DNA from: Selaginella moellendorffii
Taxonomy: Eukaryota > Streptophyta > Lycopodiopsida > Selaginellales > Selaginellaceae
Assembly: GCF_000143415.4 (NCBI RefSeq)
Contig: NW_003314319.1
Span: forward strand, 294,460-358,459
Length of the DNA stretch: 64,000 bases
Direction of reading: 5' to 3'
Shown: in pieces, positions 31,432 to 43,049 of the stretch
How the letters are laid out: every line of letters begins with the position of its first letter
Numbering within the stretch: position 1 is the stretch's first letter
Made by a program: the position numbers and the translations under genes
Notes under the pieces: model-generated
Database searches by the model: none
What the model was told of the DNA's origin: nothing
What the model saw: the letters and a program-made list of their open reading frames with translations, nothing else

Positions 31432-33504
31432 TTACACACTTTTGTACGCATTTGCAAGGAGCACGAAGGACGCTCCTTCCTCAAACTCAGATGGAGGTTT
31501 CAGATATCCAAGGTTGGCACTCTGATTCCTACAATTCGCTAACAAGCACCTCGAATCTGATGCATCAGGCACAAACGGTATGCTATCGACCAAGTCTTGT
31601 ACATCGTCGAGACGTCCAGCCCGGCTGAGCACGTCCACCATGCAACTGTAGTGCTGCTTACAAGGCTGGAGCTCGAAATCCACAACCATGGACCTGAAAA
31701 CGCGCATAGCATCGAAAACCTTGCCTTGGGAGCTATAGGCGCTGAGCAGCGACACGAAGCAAGCCCCATCGGGCACTTGCGTAAGTCTCATCGTCGAGGA
31801 GGTCTCTAAAGTTTTATCCAAAACGGTGGAGCTTTTAAATCTTCCAGTGGTGTAGCAATGGGAAGCCAGCAAAACGTTCCAGGAGACCGTGTCGTGCTCG
31901 GGCATTCTCTGGAAAAATGCTAGCACAAGCTCCAGATGCCCGGCTTGGGCATACACCGCAAGAATGTTGGTCCACGAGTGTATGTCCTGCTGGGCCATAC
32001 CATTGAAGAGAAGGAGAGCTTCGCTGATATGCCCGCGCTGGGTATATGCCGCCAGCATCACGTTTAGTGAGACCAAGTCGAGCCGCTCGCGCCGCCTCAT
32101 GGAATCAAACAGGCATCTGGCGTCCTCCACATGCCCGAGCCGCGAATATGCCCCCAGCATTGCGTTCCACGACACGAGGTCGTGCTGCGGCATCCCGTCG
32201 AACACGGCCCTGGATTCGCGGGGGCTGTCGGCGTGTTGGGAGCACGCCAGCAGCATCGCGTTCCACGAGACGAGGTTGCGCTGCGGCATGGCGGCGAAGA
32301 GCTTGCGCGTCTGCTGGAGATGCCCGGCTTGGGCGTGCGCGGAGATTATTACGTTCCACGCGACGAGGTTGTGGTGTGGCATGGACTCAAACATGACTCG
32401 GGCGGTGGAGAGATCGCCGCTGTGAGCGTGGGAGGAAAGCATCGTGATCCACGGAACCAAGCCCTTGTGGGGCATACGATCAAACATCTCTTTTGCTTTA
32501 CTAAGATGCCCGTTTTCCCCATACGCTGCAATCATGGCTGTCCAGGAGACGAGATCTCTCTGCGGCATTTCGTCAAACAACGCCTGCGCTTGCGAGAGGC
32601 TTCCGTTTTGGCAGTAGCCACTGATCATCGCGTTCCAGCAGACAAGGTTTCTCTCCGGAATCTCGTCAAACAGCGCCCGAGACTGCACAAGATGCCCACT
32701 TTTGGCGAATTCCGTGATGAGAGCCGTCCATGACACAAGATCCCTCTCCGGCATAGTGTCAAAGATGGATCTTGCTCGTTGCAAACTTCCTCCTTGCGCA
32801 AACGCGCTGAGAAGTGTGTTCCAGGAGAAAAGATCCGTCTCTGGCATGGAATCAAACACCCATCTAGTCTCCTCAAGATACCCATTTGCAGCATATGCTG
32901 CGAGCTTGGCGTTCCACGAAACAAGGTTCCACTGCGGCATTTCGTGGAATATCCACTCCATCTGCTCGACATTATCATTCTGCCCAAATCCCGCAAGAAT
33001 CGTGTTCCAAGACGCAGTGTCGCGCCTTGGCATCGCCCTCTCGAAAATTTCCCCTGCCTCCTCAATATGCCCATTCGCGGCATGCGCTGCTAGCACCGAA
33101 TTCCAGCACACTACGTCGTGGGTCGGCATCCGGGCAAAGAGATCCATCGCGCGCTCGAGCTGCCCATTGCGCGCGTAGAGATTGAGCATCGCGGTCCAGG
33201 AATTGAGCCCCCGGTGTGGCATGGATTCGAAGACGCGCTGAGCCTCGCGGAGGTGCCCATTGCGCGAGTAAGCTACGAGCATCACTTGCCAGGAGAGCGC
33301 GTCCTTGGGCCATGTCTCGTCGTCGAAGATCTGGCGCGCGAGGGCTGCGCTGCCGCATCGCCCGTAGGCCTCGATGAGCTTGTTGGAGACGAAGGCGTCG
33401 ATTAGAGCCCTATCCTTCTCGATTCTAGACTGGATTGCCTCCGCCGCCGGGAGGGTCTTGCAAGATTGGAGAAGATCGAGGCATTTGCCCCGATCCAGTA
33501 GCAT
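31432..33504 (-). CDS. S-type pentatricopeptide repeat protein
   Basis: Single-exon, 690-residue PPR protein, presumably organellar RNA binding. After an N-terminal stretch (MLLDRGKCLDLLQSCKTLPAAEA) it has about 18 nearly regular 31-residue S-type repeats, each close to LVSWNAMLxAYxQNGHLxxA. The end resembles a PLS C-terminus (KQHYSCMVDVLSRAGRLDDVQDLVDSIPF, SFVLLANAYKSV), but it stops inside the E1-like motif. It therefore lacks E2 and DYW deaminase domains and, if it edits, needs a partner in trans. An obvious transit peptide is not visible. It is convergent with POLA1; stop codons are 30 bp apart, so the 3' UTRs must overlap. Confidence 0.9.
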   Translation of the reverse strand: MLLDRGKCLDLLQSCKTLPAAEAIQSRIEKDRALIDAFVSNKLIEAYGRCGSAALARQIFDDETWPKDALSWQVMLVAYSRNGHLREAQRVFESMPHRGLNSWTAMLNLYARNGQLERAMDLFARMPTHDVVCWNSVLAAHAANGHIEEAGEIFERAMPRRDTASWNTILAGFGQNDNVEQMEWIFHEMPQWNLVSWNAKLAAYAANGYLEETRWVFDSMPETDLFSWNTLLSAFAQGGSLQRARSIFDTMPERDLVSWTALITEFAKSGHLVQSRALFDEIPERNLVCWNAMISGYCQNGSLSQAQALFDEMPQRDLVSWTAMIAAYGENGHLSKAKEMFDRMPHKGLVPWITMLSSHAHSGDLSTARVMFESMPHHNLVAWNVIISAHAQAGHLQQTRKLFAAMPQRNLVSWNAMLLACSQHADSPRESRAVFDGMPQHDLVSWNAMLGAYSRLGHVEDARCLFDSMRRRERLDLVSLNVMLAAYTQRGHISEALLLFNGMAQQDIHSWTNILAVYAQAGHLELVLAFFQRMPEHDTVSWNVLLASHCYTTGRFKSSTVLDKTLETSSTMRLTQVPDGACFVSLLSAYSSQGKVFDAMRVFRSMVVDFELQPCKQHYSCMVDVLSRAGRLDDVQDLVDSIPFVPDASDSRCLLANCRNQSANLGYLKPPSEFEEGASFVLLANAYKSV

Positions 33505-33549
33505 ATTCCTTAGGGCGGGAGGGTGAATATTTACTCGAATATACCTCTT

Positions 33550-34362
33550 TTAAAATTCTTCTTCTTCGTCTTGTTCTTCATCGTCGCTGCTGCCGCTAAA
33601 GTTCTCCTCGTCCTCCTCGTCTTGATCGTGATTCTCTTCAGATATTATTTCCACCGGATCGTTGGCTCGCTGATGATCTTCCGGAGTTTCTACTGCGACA
33701 TCTTCTTGCTTTCGATCGTCCAGGAACCCTTTCAAGTTCTTGACGTTTTCCATGGCGCGGAAAAACTCGACGCTGTCGCCTTGCTCCGACCTGCGCTGGA
33801 GGAAGTCCTGGAGGAGCTTCGGGTAGCCGCTGATGAAGTGGGAGCTCTCCCAGGTTGCGTCCCTCACGGACAGGTTCTCCCACTGCACCAGGAACGACGT
33901 GCACGTCGAGCTTGGGAAGAACTCCTGCTTGAAGTCGATGATCCGGAGTGGCTCGACGTAGAGCTTGCTTTCCTCTACGACCTCCGAAACCAGATCAAAG
34001 ACCGGGATCGAATCGTCGTCAATCACCTCGGCAGTGAATTCTATGCAGCGAAAAGATCTGGCTATAAGAAATCATTCAAAGGAAAAACTCTTACTTCGAT
34101 CTCTTAGAGCAGCGGCGTCTCTGGTTTTGTGGATCTTCGGATTTGCATCGTATAAGGCGTCCACCTCGGTTGAGCTTATGAAGTCTGTGGTCTGCTGAGC
34201 AGCAAACAAGCGCGTGTACATTTCCGTGACATCGCACTGGAAATCGCTGCCTCGGGGAGTAAGCTTGGGCGACTGGCTGCCGCTAAGAGGACTCTCAGTC
34301 TCCCTGGGTTTCTGAAAAGGATAAAACTCTGCCACAGGCCGAGAACGTTTGTTTACTGACAA
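33550..34362 (-). CDS. Chromodomain protein with acidic tail
   Basis: Two supported exons, 34095-34362 and 33550-34061, separated by a 33-nt intron (GTAAGA...TTATAG), giving at least 259 residues. The second exon encodes a chromodomain: LYVEPLRIIDFKQEF, SFLVQWENLSVRDATWESSHF, and YPKLLQDFLQRR. The C-terminus is strongly acidic (DQDEEDEENFSG, DDEEQDEEEEF). The 5' end is uncertain. The open frame at 34362 begins with TTG, and a good acceptor (TTATCCTTTTCAG) at about 34310 could join to an upstream exon starting at an ATG near 34432 in a compatible phase. No ankyrin repeats, so it is not a plain cpSRP43. Probable chromatin factor; function not identified. Confidence 0.72.
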
Positions 34363-34740
34363 GAATCCCAGAGTTTGCGAAAAAACCTGATTCCGATGGA
34401 AAATTGTTGTTGCCGATTTGTTTGATCATTCCTTAGAACACACCTCAAACAAAAAATCACTACTACCAAAGAGAAAATCAAGGCAGGGACATGCCCAGTC
34501 AAGCGCTAAACTACTCCTACGTGAAGAGCAAAAGAGAAGAAGTACCCGAGTCGAAAGCGTATACACCCTCGGAGCTCTGGCACCGTTGTTGGCAGGCTGG
34601 ACGAACCAACCTCTCGTTTCCAGCAGCCATGGCATCATCCACAAAGCCTGACGTTTTCCTGCCACACAACAGCGACAGTTTACCGTTTAGAGCATCCAAA
34701 CAAAGCAGCAAGAACATCCAATCACTGGGAAAGAGAGAGC

Positions 34741-35238
34741 TTACTCGTCTAGTTTGTCACCAATACCAGTAGCGATCTCTTCCGTGGTTGAGACTGGCGA
34801 GGCCTTGGCCATGCGACTGAGCCGGCTGGGCTTGCCCCGGTGCTTGTTCTTGGCCGCCGCCGCCGCTGGAGCCGGCCTTGGAACCGCTGGCCTCGACTGT
34901 GGCGCGTGGATATCCACCGATGAAATCGTGTAGCTGCTACTCCCCTTGAAGGGCTTCTTGGGGCCGTCGGGCTTGGGCATCGCGGAGGGCGTCAGGCCAT
35001 GCGATCGGCCATTCCCGGCGCGGTGGAGGCGGCAGCGAAAGGATCCCGCGTGTGTCGTCGGCGAGCAAGTGCATGTCGGCTTGCCTCCAGGCGATCGCGC
35101 GCCACCGCTGGAATCCGTGGCTCCGGCGGAAGAGCTCCTCCTCGACGGCACATTGTCCTTCTTGCTGGAGCTCTGCCCGGCCGTCGGCGTGAGATTTCGA
35201 GGCTTGAGCACCTTCTTGAGGAGATTTGTGCCATGCAT
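34741..35238 (-). CDS. Plant Ser-rich protein with CSPTTH motif
   Basis: Single exon, 165 residues, basic and serine-rich. The core CTCSPTTHAGSFRCRLH resembles the plant-conserved CSPTTHPGSFRC motif of a family annotated only as serine-rich-related. The rest is low complexity (PAAAAAK, RSSSAGATDSSGG). Function unknown. The start at 35238 gives the largest frame with an ATG. Confidence 0.75.
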   Translation of the reverse strand: MHGTNLLKKVLKPRNLTPTAGQSSSKKDNVPSRRSSSAGATDSSGGARSPGGKPTCTCSPTTHAGSFRCRLHRAGNGRSHGLTPSAMPKPDGPKKPFKGSSSYTISSVDIHAPQSRPAVPRPAPAAAAAKNKHRGKPSRLSRMAKASPVSTTEEIATGIGDKLDE

Positions 35239-35983
35239 CGGTGCGAAATCTGTGAAAGTGCGCTCTCAGGGAGAGAAATTTCCAGAGAATCCTCAAATTT
35301 ACCGCCGATCATCCGCCGGGGCGCTCGCTCCCGATCAAGATCCAGCAACACAGGCACAATCCGACGCGCTCGATCCCTCTTCTTGCTGGCGACCCGCGTG
35401 GCGATCGACCGATCGGCTCCGGCAGTCACGGAAAGCGATCACTCGAAGCCCTAGAAACTGGGCGCCCAGAGACAAGAGCAAAAGTTTTGGAAAAATGGCG
35501 CTCTCTATCATCTAAACGGAGATTGGATTAATTTCTTTTTTTTCTTGTTGCTAAGCAGCTAACTGCATACGGCTCTGGCCCATTCCGTGCGGCCCAAAGG
35601 GCGGAATGGCCACCTCTCTCTCCTCGCATTCGCATGGGAGGAATGTGACTACGTGTTTTCACGAGCACGGCACTGGGGTGTTCTTCCACTTCTGCCCAAA
35701 AATTGGAAAAGCTTTAAGCTTTGGTGGTCAGATCCACAGTCGCTGTGCTCGAAAAACCTGTGAATCTTCGATTCCTTGTTTTTTTTATCTCCAAACAATG
35801 CATCGATCGTCGCGCGCTTCTTCGCTGACACCTGGTTCTTAAATCACAGGAGAATTGGTTTGTTTTCTTCTCGAGTGGTGGAAACCAAGAAACAACCTAC
35901 CATGGGAAAAGAAACTCGGCAAAAGACCTAAAAGAGAGAACCCAGTAAAACTTACACTCTCGCTCGCTCAATCGACAGTAGAA

Positions 35984-36006
35984 GATCGATCGATCGATCG
36001 ATCGAT
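35984..36006. repeat. GATC microsatellite
   Basis: Nearly six copies of GATC, 11 bp past the 3' end of the minus-strand small membrane protein gene, so in its 3' UTR. Confidence 0.95.
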
Positions 36007-36016
36007 GTATGGACAG

Positions 36017-36247
36017 CTACTTCTTCTTCTTCGGCGATGATGATCCACCGGAGGTGGGATTCCCGCCCTTGATATACCAGCCGAGGGAGAAGAAGAAGAA
36101 CCCTGCTAGCAGCGCGCTGCCCCAAGCATTGCTGTAGTACTTGGCGTATGTCCTGGTAGCGTAGCGCCACTGCTCGCGCAGTGTCTGCGGATCCGGATTG
36201 ACAGGATCGGGAGGATTTGGAACAAAGCCCCCAGCCGGCACCGCCAT
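36017..36247 (-). CDS. Small single-pass membrane protein, possibly mitochondrial
   Basis: Single exon, 76 residues: a Pro/Asp-rich N-terminus (PNPPDPVNPDPQTLREQWRY), a basic aromatic stretch (YATRTYAKYYSNAW), one membrane helix (GSALLAGFFFFSLGWYIKG) and a Lys-rich tail. I believe conserved plant proteins of this shape are small mitochondrial inner-membrane subunits, but I could not fix the name. Confidence 0.65.
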   Translation of the reverse strand: MAVPAGGFVPNPPDPVNPDPQTLREQWRYATRTYAKYYSNAWGSALLAGFFFFSLGWYIKGGNPTSGGSSSPKKKK

Positions 36248-36683
36248 AGCTCGCTTTGCTCTGACCTAAAATCCAAGAAAATTCATATATCGAACCTTGG
36301 ACCTCGAGTGAGAGAGAATCTCCGCACCTCAACGGATCATGAATATTCTTTACTTTATTCTATCCATAAGATTGGAGTAAGATGGATCGATCTTGCGCTC
36401 GATCGCCTCTTCCAGGATGCTTGACGCGGACCATCACTGCTCTCTGGATGTATGTGAGGGTGGAAACGCTCAAGAAGCTCGCGAGTTCCCTCGGTGGTGT
36501 ATCTCCGCTGGGCGAGACAGAAATTGGATTCCAGCTGCAATGACAATCGATCGTGAATACCACTGAATCTCAAGTCCTAAAAAATGTGGAGCAAATGCTC
36601 TGCGCTGTTTCAGGTGATATCACCTCTCTAGCAAATAGAGATTAAATGGAGATATTTGTGTCTCGCCGGGTCTTTTTTACTTC
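36248..36683. other. Intergenic
   Basis: Promoter side of the small membrane protein gene. Minus-strand frames at 36355-36573 are short and have no clear motifs. Confidence 0.35.
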
Positions 36684-37091
36684 TTGATTATTGCCAGAAA
36701 CCAGATTGGAAGCCTGATCCGCGGCTCTGGGTCCTTGAGGTTTCAAAAGCTGAGATTATTCGTATCCGGGAGAAAATGCGGGGGAATTCCAGAGCGTAGG
36801 TACGTGGGAGCGCTGGAAGATTTGCAAGCAAGGATGACCAAGGTCGATATGAGTTCCCCCGGCTCGCAGAATCCGGGGCAACAGCAGCAAGATTGTCAAG
36901 TCAGTGGCCGGGAAGATTGGCAGATTCGCAATGCCGGTGCCCTGGCCGGGATTTCGCGCAGATTGCCGAGCAAGCTGGGTGAAAGAACAGACTCTTTTCT
37001 TCCGTTTGCTACCAAAGTGGAAAGTCTCGTTTTCAAAGTGATGTGGTTTGCCTTTACTGCCCACACACCAACGACACTGTCCAGATTATAA
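36684..37091 (+). CDS. Hypothetical open frame, Arg-rich N-terminus
   Basis: 135-codon open frame without an ATG at its beginning (TTG at 36684). A possible splice acceptor (TTATTGCCAG) ends near 36697, so it might be an internal or last exon. The start is basic (SLRFQKLRLFVSGRKCGG), like a mitochondrial presequence, and then Gln/Ser-rich (GSQNPGQQQQ). No family recognised; may be chance. Confidence 0.22.
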   Translation: MIIARNQIGSLIRGSGSLRFQKLRLFVSGRKCGGIPERRYVGALEDLQARMTKVDMSSPGSQNPGQQQQDCQVSGREDWQIRNAGALAGISRRLPSKLGERTDSFLPFATKVESLVFKVMWFAFTAHTPTTLSRL

Positions 37092-38639
37092 ACCCCCAAG
37101 TTTTTGTAGTACACTCTTTATCTCTTTCTTTTCTGTTTCGTTTGCATGTCATACGTGTGAGCGACCGCATTCTAGTGTTACACGAATTTTTATGTCCAAG
37201 CTGTGCTTAGGGTATGTATGGCGTGTTATTTATGGCGTGCAATTCGTACAAAACGTAACTTTGCATGCGTAAATGTTTTTCACGTCCATCAATGACTAAT
37301 CCATGCTTCTGAATGTGGGTTACGCATGGCTCAGGAATGGCTTGGGGTGCTCGCGGTGGGCAAGCTCAAGAGCATCATGCACAAGTGATCAGACCAGCCT
37401 CAAGCTGGGAGGAGAACTCACAGCAGTTCAAGAACCATAGCAATACTTGGATTGTTGATGCCAAGGGCCAAGTATTGCAAGCACTATGGCAAGTGAGGAT
37501 TGTGACAAGCTAAACCTGTTAGTGCACGATCAAGCACTCAACAATCCATCCTTCCTGTGCCAGCTCCACATCCTGGAGAGGTCTTGAAGATCCACAGCGT
37601 GATGGCAATTGCCAAGACCTCAGAAGCATCATCCTCAAGTTTCGGTTATCATGAAGGCCAGCAAGCTGCTCGATAGATAACTCGGGACAGTCCAAGGAGG
37701 TTTTCCAACTATGGAACCTCCAGCTCCTCCTCCGCAAGAACAATCCCACCATGACCAAGCTGTATAGGGATCTGCCCTTTATCATATGCCTGACTTCGGC
37801 ATGTGATATCTAGCTTGAACACCTGATGGCTTTCTGCTAGGAATATTGGCACTCACTGTACTTTCACTTGCTCGAACCTCTTAGCTCTTAAAGCACAGGA
37901 AAGTTACAAAATTTTGTCACTTAGCAAGATTTTAAGCTCTCATGTATTGTATTAGAAGCTAACTTCCACCATGGTGTTTCTGGTGCCTGGACAACACACG
38001 ACCTGGTGTTTCCGATCAATTGCGAGTGAAATCTCTCCTCTTCTAGCTTTGCTGCAGATGGAGGCAATGCTGAAAATCATTCTGGCGATGCTTGTGGCAG
38101 CTCTTGTTGCCAACGTTGAGCTGCATAATGATTTCTCACTCAAAGGCAACATCTTGTCTTCCTCCGTGCAGCTGCCTTTGTCAACTTCCTCTTGGTCATG
38201 TAAACTCCTGTGGAATAGCAGTGGAAAAAGCCTTTATCAATACAAATTAAAATGCTTCATGTTGTTGATTTGGTAATACTCCTAAACAAGGATTTGCCAG
38301 CAAGAGGATCAAATAAGCCATAGAATAAGATCCAACCTTGAAGCATGCCTAGGAGAAGATTGATTAGATGGCAACCTTCATGATTTTTAGCTTTCATGAT
38401 CAAAACACCTCTAGAAGACCAACACCACCACAACTAATTCCACCTACACAATGAATTTGCTACAACTTACTCACAGCTAGAGAGCAAATACCCTAGGCCA
38501 AGAGCCTGCAACAGAAGTTCTGATCTACATACTATTAGCTCAATGCCTTGTTTGTATGAATGAATACATTAAAATTATCTACAGCCACAAAATTATCCAA
38601 AGCACCCATGTTAATAAAGATCTTAACAAAACTACCTCC
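37092..38639. other. No gene supported
   Basis: Unannotated DNA. Short open frames at 37313-37513 and 37971-38276 have no recognised motifs. The sequence grades into retroelement DNA at about 38.6 kb. Confidence 0.4.
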
Positions 38640-39960
38640 GAGCTTCCCTTGGAGGGTTAGTAGATGTTGCAAATGATTCTTTGCTAAAGTTTCTCGTGTA
38701 ATAAGTAACTTTGAGCTAGGAATTAGATCACGTACCTCAATTTAAATTTCGCTTGACTTAATGGCCATATTGGCCTTGTTTGGGTAGGGATATTCTTTTG
38801 AGAAGTGTCCTAGTTCACTACAATTGAAACATATGTTGTTTCCCACGTTATTAATATACTTTATTTTCTTATTAGTGGGTTTATCTCTTTTTGCTTGACT
38901 CCCCTTTATACTTGCTTTTTGGCTATTAAATTTGCTTTTCCAAAACCTTGAGGACTCATTCTTAGAGAAACTCTTCTTAAATTTTCCCTTGCCATATGTC
39001 CCCCTTAGTTTAGCTCTCTTGCTAAATGTGGACCTTAACCCCTATTGTGTTCCCTTTTTGCAGATTATCATTGAAATGCACCTTAATAGCTACATTTAAT
39101 GCTTCCTTGTAGCTAGTTGGGTTTCAATGTATCACCTCATCTTGAGCTTAGGTCTATAAGCTTGAAATGAAGGCATGGAATGAATCTATGTCACCCATGT
39201 CTGTGACAAGGATCCTCTTAGCCATAAACTCATTTACATACTTTTGAATTATTCTTATCTGTTTTAGCCTACTCAACTCATCCCTTAGGTGTAAAGTAGC
39301 ATTTGGAGGAACATAAATTGCACGAATCCTTACCTTCATCATCTCCCAAGTGGCCATTAATCCTTCGTTAGCCTTTGTTGTTCTCCACCAAGACTTAGCA
39401 TTATCTACTAAATATAATTTTGCATATGGGACCTTTTTTAAGCTTGATAACTACAACACTTGGAAGTAATCCTCTATATTGTAAAAATAATCCTCCACCA
39501 CCTTATAGTCATTCACTCCCTTAAAGGCTTTGGTTTGTACTTGGGAATTACTTGAGTGACTGATTCTACTTTAGTTTGTTCAACCTTGTTCGGTTCCACC
39601 TCAGTCTCTGCCAAAGGGTCCACGCTTTCTGCACTACTAGCATCTGCAGTCTTTTGTTTTTTCTTCTGCTTCTCGTTATGCTTTAGTTTGTATATGAAAG
39701 TTTCTAGCAGAGTATTGATCTGTGCCAATTGTTTTTTTAGAACGATCAATCGAGCCTTAGACGACCGAACTTACCACCAGACTCCTATTTGGAAGTTCCC
39801 TCACTAGAGTCCTTTTTATATAAAGATTCCTCATCCATAGCTTTTTGTTTGACTAGAGGCTTTAGCTTTTGAGGAGGTTCTATCTCCGCCTTGGTTCTCT
39901 TATGCCCTGCCTTAGCCATCTCTCAGCAATTTGCCTTTATCCTTCACTAAAACTAAGAAA
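38640..39960 (-). pseudogene. Ty3/gypsy gag remnant
   Basis: Minus-strand pieces of gag: a capsid-type segment with NATLHLRDELSRLKQIR and VNEFMAKRI (39357-39154), an N-terminal charged segment (39749-39513), and a zinc knuckle (about 38820-38760) reading CFNCSELGHFSKEY, where the last Cys of CX2CX4HX4C has become Tyr. It lies just downstream, on the minus strand, of a PBS and LTR at 39963-40914. No protease or RT follows, so the element is 3' truncated. Confidence 0.8.
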
Positions 39961-39962
39961 AA

Positions 39963-39975
39963 GGCTCTGATACTA
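39963..39975 (-). other. Primer-binding site (tRNA-iMet type)
   Basis: Minus strand reads TAGTATCAGAGCC, one change from TGGTATCAGAGCC, the complement of the 3' end of plant initiator-Met tRNA. It lies 3 bp from the LTR end, as required. Confidence 0.85.
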
Positions 39976-39978
39976 AAT

Positions 39979-40914
39979 TGTAAGCCATAAATTTTTTCTT
40001 TTCGATTTGTTAATTTACCTCATTGCCTTGGCTTTAGTTAACTTCCCTTGCCAAAGTTCCCACCTATGCTACTAACACCTATTTGGTCCTACTTGACTTT
40101 AGTTACTCACTACACGAGCAACGAGATGTTAGGTATCAATTCATGAATTCCCAAATTCTTTCCTAATCCCCCTCTCTAGATTCCTATAGACATAAACAAC
40201 CAAACACATTAACATTCCAAGTTCCTGAAATCCCTTGGTACCACAAGGTTTGATCTTAGGACTTTCTAAATCCAAAGTTTAGGTGCATCACTTACCTTGG
40301 GACTTTGGGGGGAAACATCATGGCTTAACAGCCCGATATGGGTACCTTAGATGCAAGTTGTTCTTGCTTCCTCGAGTGGCCTTTCTGGCACCACCCGATT
40401 CCATACTCACTCCCACCCAAGGCTTATAACCCTCAGTCTCAACCTCAAGTCAGTTTAGAAGCACCACTAAAGAATTCCTACAAGATTAGTTCCTAAACCT
40501 CATTATCCTTACTATACTTTTGGAACCCCCTGCAGTCCCCCCCCAGAAGACACACATTTTGGGCTTTCATCCCACAACTTATATTAGTATTTGGACTTGG
40601 TCTCCAACTCGATCTCGGACTTGGTCTTGGACTCGATCTCAAACCTGATATTGAACTAGGTCTTGGACTCAGTCTCGGACTCAGTCTCAAACCCAATCTT
40701 GGATCTTGAACTCGGTCTCGGCTCCGTCTCGAATTTGGTCTCGGGTCTTGGAAAGGATCTCAAATTTGATCTCGGACTCAGTCTCAAACTCTATTTCAGA
40801 GTGAGTCTCGTACTCAATTTCAAATTCTGTCTCATCCGATGAACTCTTTATTGTTCTAATCATGTTTTCGGGGATCCTTTAGTCTACAACACTTTGGGGA
40901 GTTGGTTCTTTACA
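39979..40914 (-). mobile_element. Family-B 5' LTR (936 bp)
   Basis: On the minus strand it begins TGTAAAGAACC and ends GGCTTACA, next to the PBS at 39963-39975. It carries a degenerate GACTCGGTCTC minisatellite (about 40600-40830). This copy defines the family-B ends. Related copies: 9426-12224 (interrupted), 12373-13260 and 41925-42210 (internally deleted). Confidence 0.85.
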
Positions 40915-41924
40915 CAAATATAATAAAGCTATACTCAACAAATGATCACTAATAATCCTCTATGAATCTATCTTCTATAGTAAGATATAATGCACTTCAT
41001 AATAAGCACAAGAAGAATCATTAATAATCAATATATCCTTAATTGAAATCCAATAAAGAACAAAAATTTTAACTCTTCTTCTCTTAAAACTAACATAGTC
41101 CATGACTAAATCATGTTTCAAGGAAAAACCAAAACTTACTAAACAATCACAACTTGTCATTTAGCTCATTTGAATGCTAATATAGTTGTTAATAAAGCTA
41201 CAACTAAACCATCAACACTATTTGCATTTGACTAATGAAACTCAATATCTAAAGAGACATTTTATCTTATTTGAATCTCAATGTCAACAATAGAGCATCA
41301 CTTTAATGCCATCAACATCAAAACAAAACTAATATAAAGCAAGAGTGAACCACCACTCAAACACTCTTTAGCAACCAAGTTAACCAAAGTCAAAGATACT
41401 TTACTCAGTATCCAAGACTAAATTTTCAATAATACTCAATTTAAATAACACTTCATTAAAGAGTGAATCACCATATCCAAGACTCAATACAATTCAATAC
41501 ACAAACTAAATACAACTAAATGCTATAAACAACAATATGCTAACATGGAAAAAACTATGTATATTTAACGACATGATCCTTTGCAACACTATCTGGTAAA
41601 GCAAGCCCATCACCACTAAATCATATTAAGTGAAGGTTAACATTCCTTGATGAAGTCTACAACAACCATTAATCACAAAGTAACCAACAATATATAGAAA
41701 TATAGATAAGTATGGACAAAATGACCCCTTGAATCAAATTGTATAGTAATAAGCTCGCTAATATGTATAGCCAATAACTTTGAACATGCCTTGAAGAGGC
41801 TAGTTATGCATGATTAACACTTACCTGAAACTAAAGGGAAGACCATAAGATGGACTTATACAGGTATACAACTTCCTAATAAACAAGGCTATAATATATA
41901 TATTATTCATGTCTATTGTATTAG
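40915..41924. other. AT-rich DNA without genes
   Basis: Very AT-rich, stop-dense on all frames. No retroelement motif, RNA gene or open frame of note. Confidence 0.5.
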
Positions 41925-42210
41925 CTCTTATTTGGTCCTTTTTGGCTTTAGCTACTCACTGTATGAGTAACAAAGTGTTAGCCATCCATCCATAGATTTC
42001 CAAATTCTATTCCAAATGCTAATCCCAACCTTAAGTTGGTTTAGAAGCCTTGGACCTCAGACTTGACCTCGAACTCGGTCTTAGACTCAATCTTAGACTT
42101 GGTCTCGAACTTAATCTCAGATTTTGGACTTAGTCTTGAACTCGATCTCAGACTTGGTCTCATTTTATGAAACTTTAGTTTATGACACCTCGGGGAGTTT
42201 GTTCCTTACA
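41925..42210 (-). mobile_element. Family-B LTR with internal deletion
   Basis: Shares the phrase TTTGGTCCTTTTTGGCTTTA and its neighbours with one part of the LTR at 39979-40914, then jumps to a shortened GACTCGGTCT-type array and the typical right end GGGGAGTTTGTTCCTTACA. Confidence 0.7.
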
Positions 42211-43049
42211 CTCAACTATATACCTTTCCCATCCAGCAATCTACTTGAAGTGTCAATAGATTCACCAATAAACTATAACAAATGAATGCTACAATTTTTC
42301 TGTAACCTCAATGGGCAACTCTAAAGGAACCAAGGTACTAACTTAAGCTTAGCATAATGAATCACTATCGAGAACCAAGTCAAAGCTATATTAATGTTAT
42401 TATTTGTAAGTAGACTATTGACCACTTTGGGGTTGATCATTGTTTAAATGAACAACTTTATAAACATATTACTTACAACCACATGGATATGATATAAGTA
42501 TCACAATAACTTGATTATCAATTGAGTAAAACCGTAACTAATGCCTATGTCACTACTATGTAAATATCAAATGCCAACTCTATTAAAAAAAATGCAATAT
42601 AATGCCACATCCCACCAATAGATTTACAACACCTAACACCACTAACTTTTTTTCATAACATGAACAAACTCATGCTACTTTCTATCTAATCAAACTTAAA
42701 GCTAGTCTAACACCAAGCTATTCAAGGAGCAATAATAAGGATTTCCTAGAAAAGAATTACGTATTACAACCTAAGTTTATAAATAACAAGCTTAGACAAA
42801 ATTATTAATGCTTCAGTACCATCCATCCCATGACTCATCACTTGTAAGGCCATCATAACAAATATGCATCAAAGTAAGGACTTTTGATTGCATGATGTGA
42901 ACATGAGTAATGAGTCATATTTCATTACAAATCATCTCTTGAAGAAAAGATAATTTATGTGTTCGATACTTTGTCCCTAATGATTATCTTTTTAGACTCA
43001 ACTTTGACCAAATCTTAAACTTGCATTTGCCCTACCTTCAGTCCAATTC
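42211..43049. other. AT-rich DNA without genes
   Basis: Stop-dense AT-rich sequence. Nothing recognised. Confidence 0.45.

Noticed and set aside
36355-36573. Two overlapping minus-strand ORFs of about 70 codons
   Set aside because: Frames conflict and neither has a recognisable motif or clear start context.
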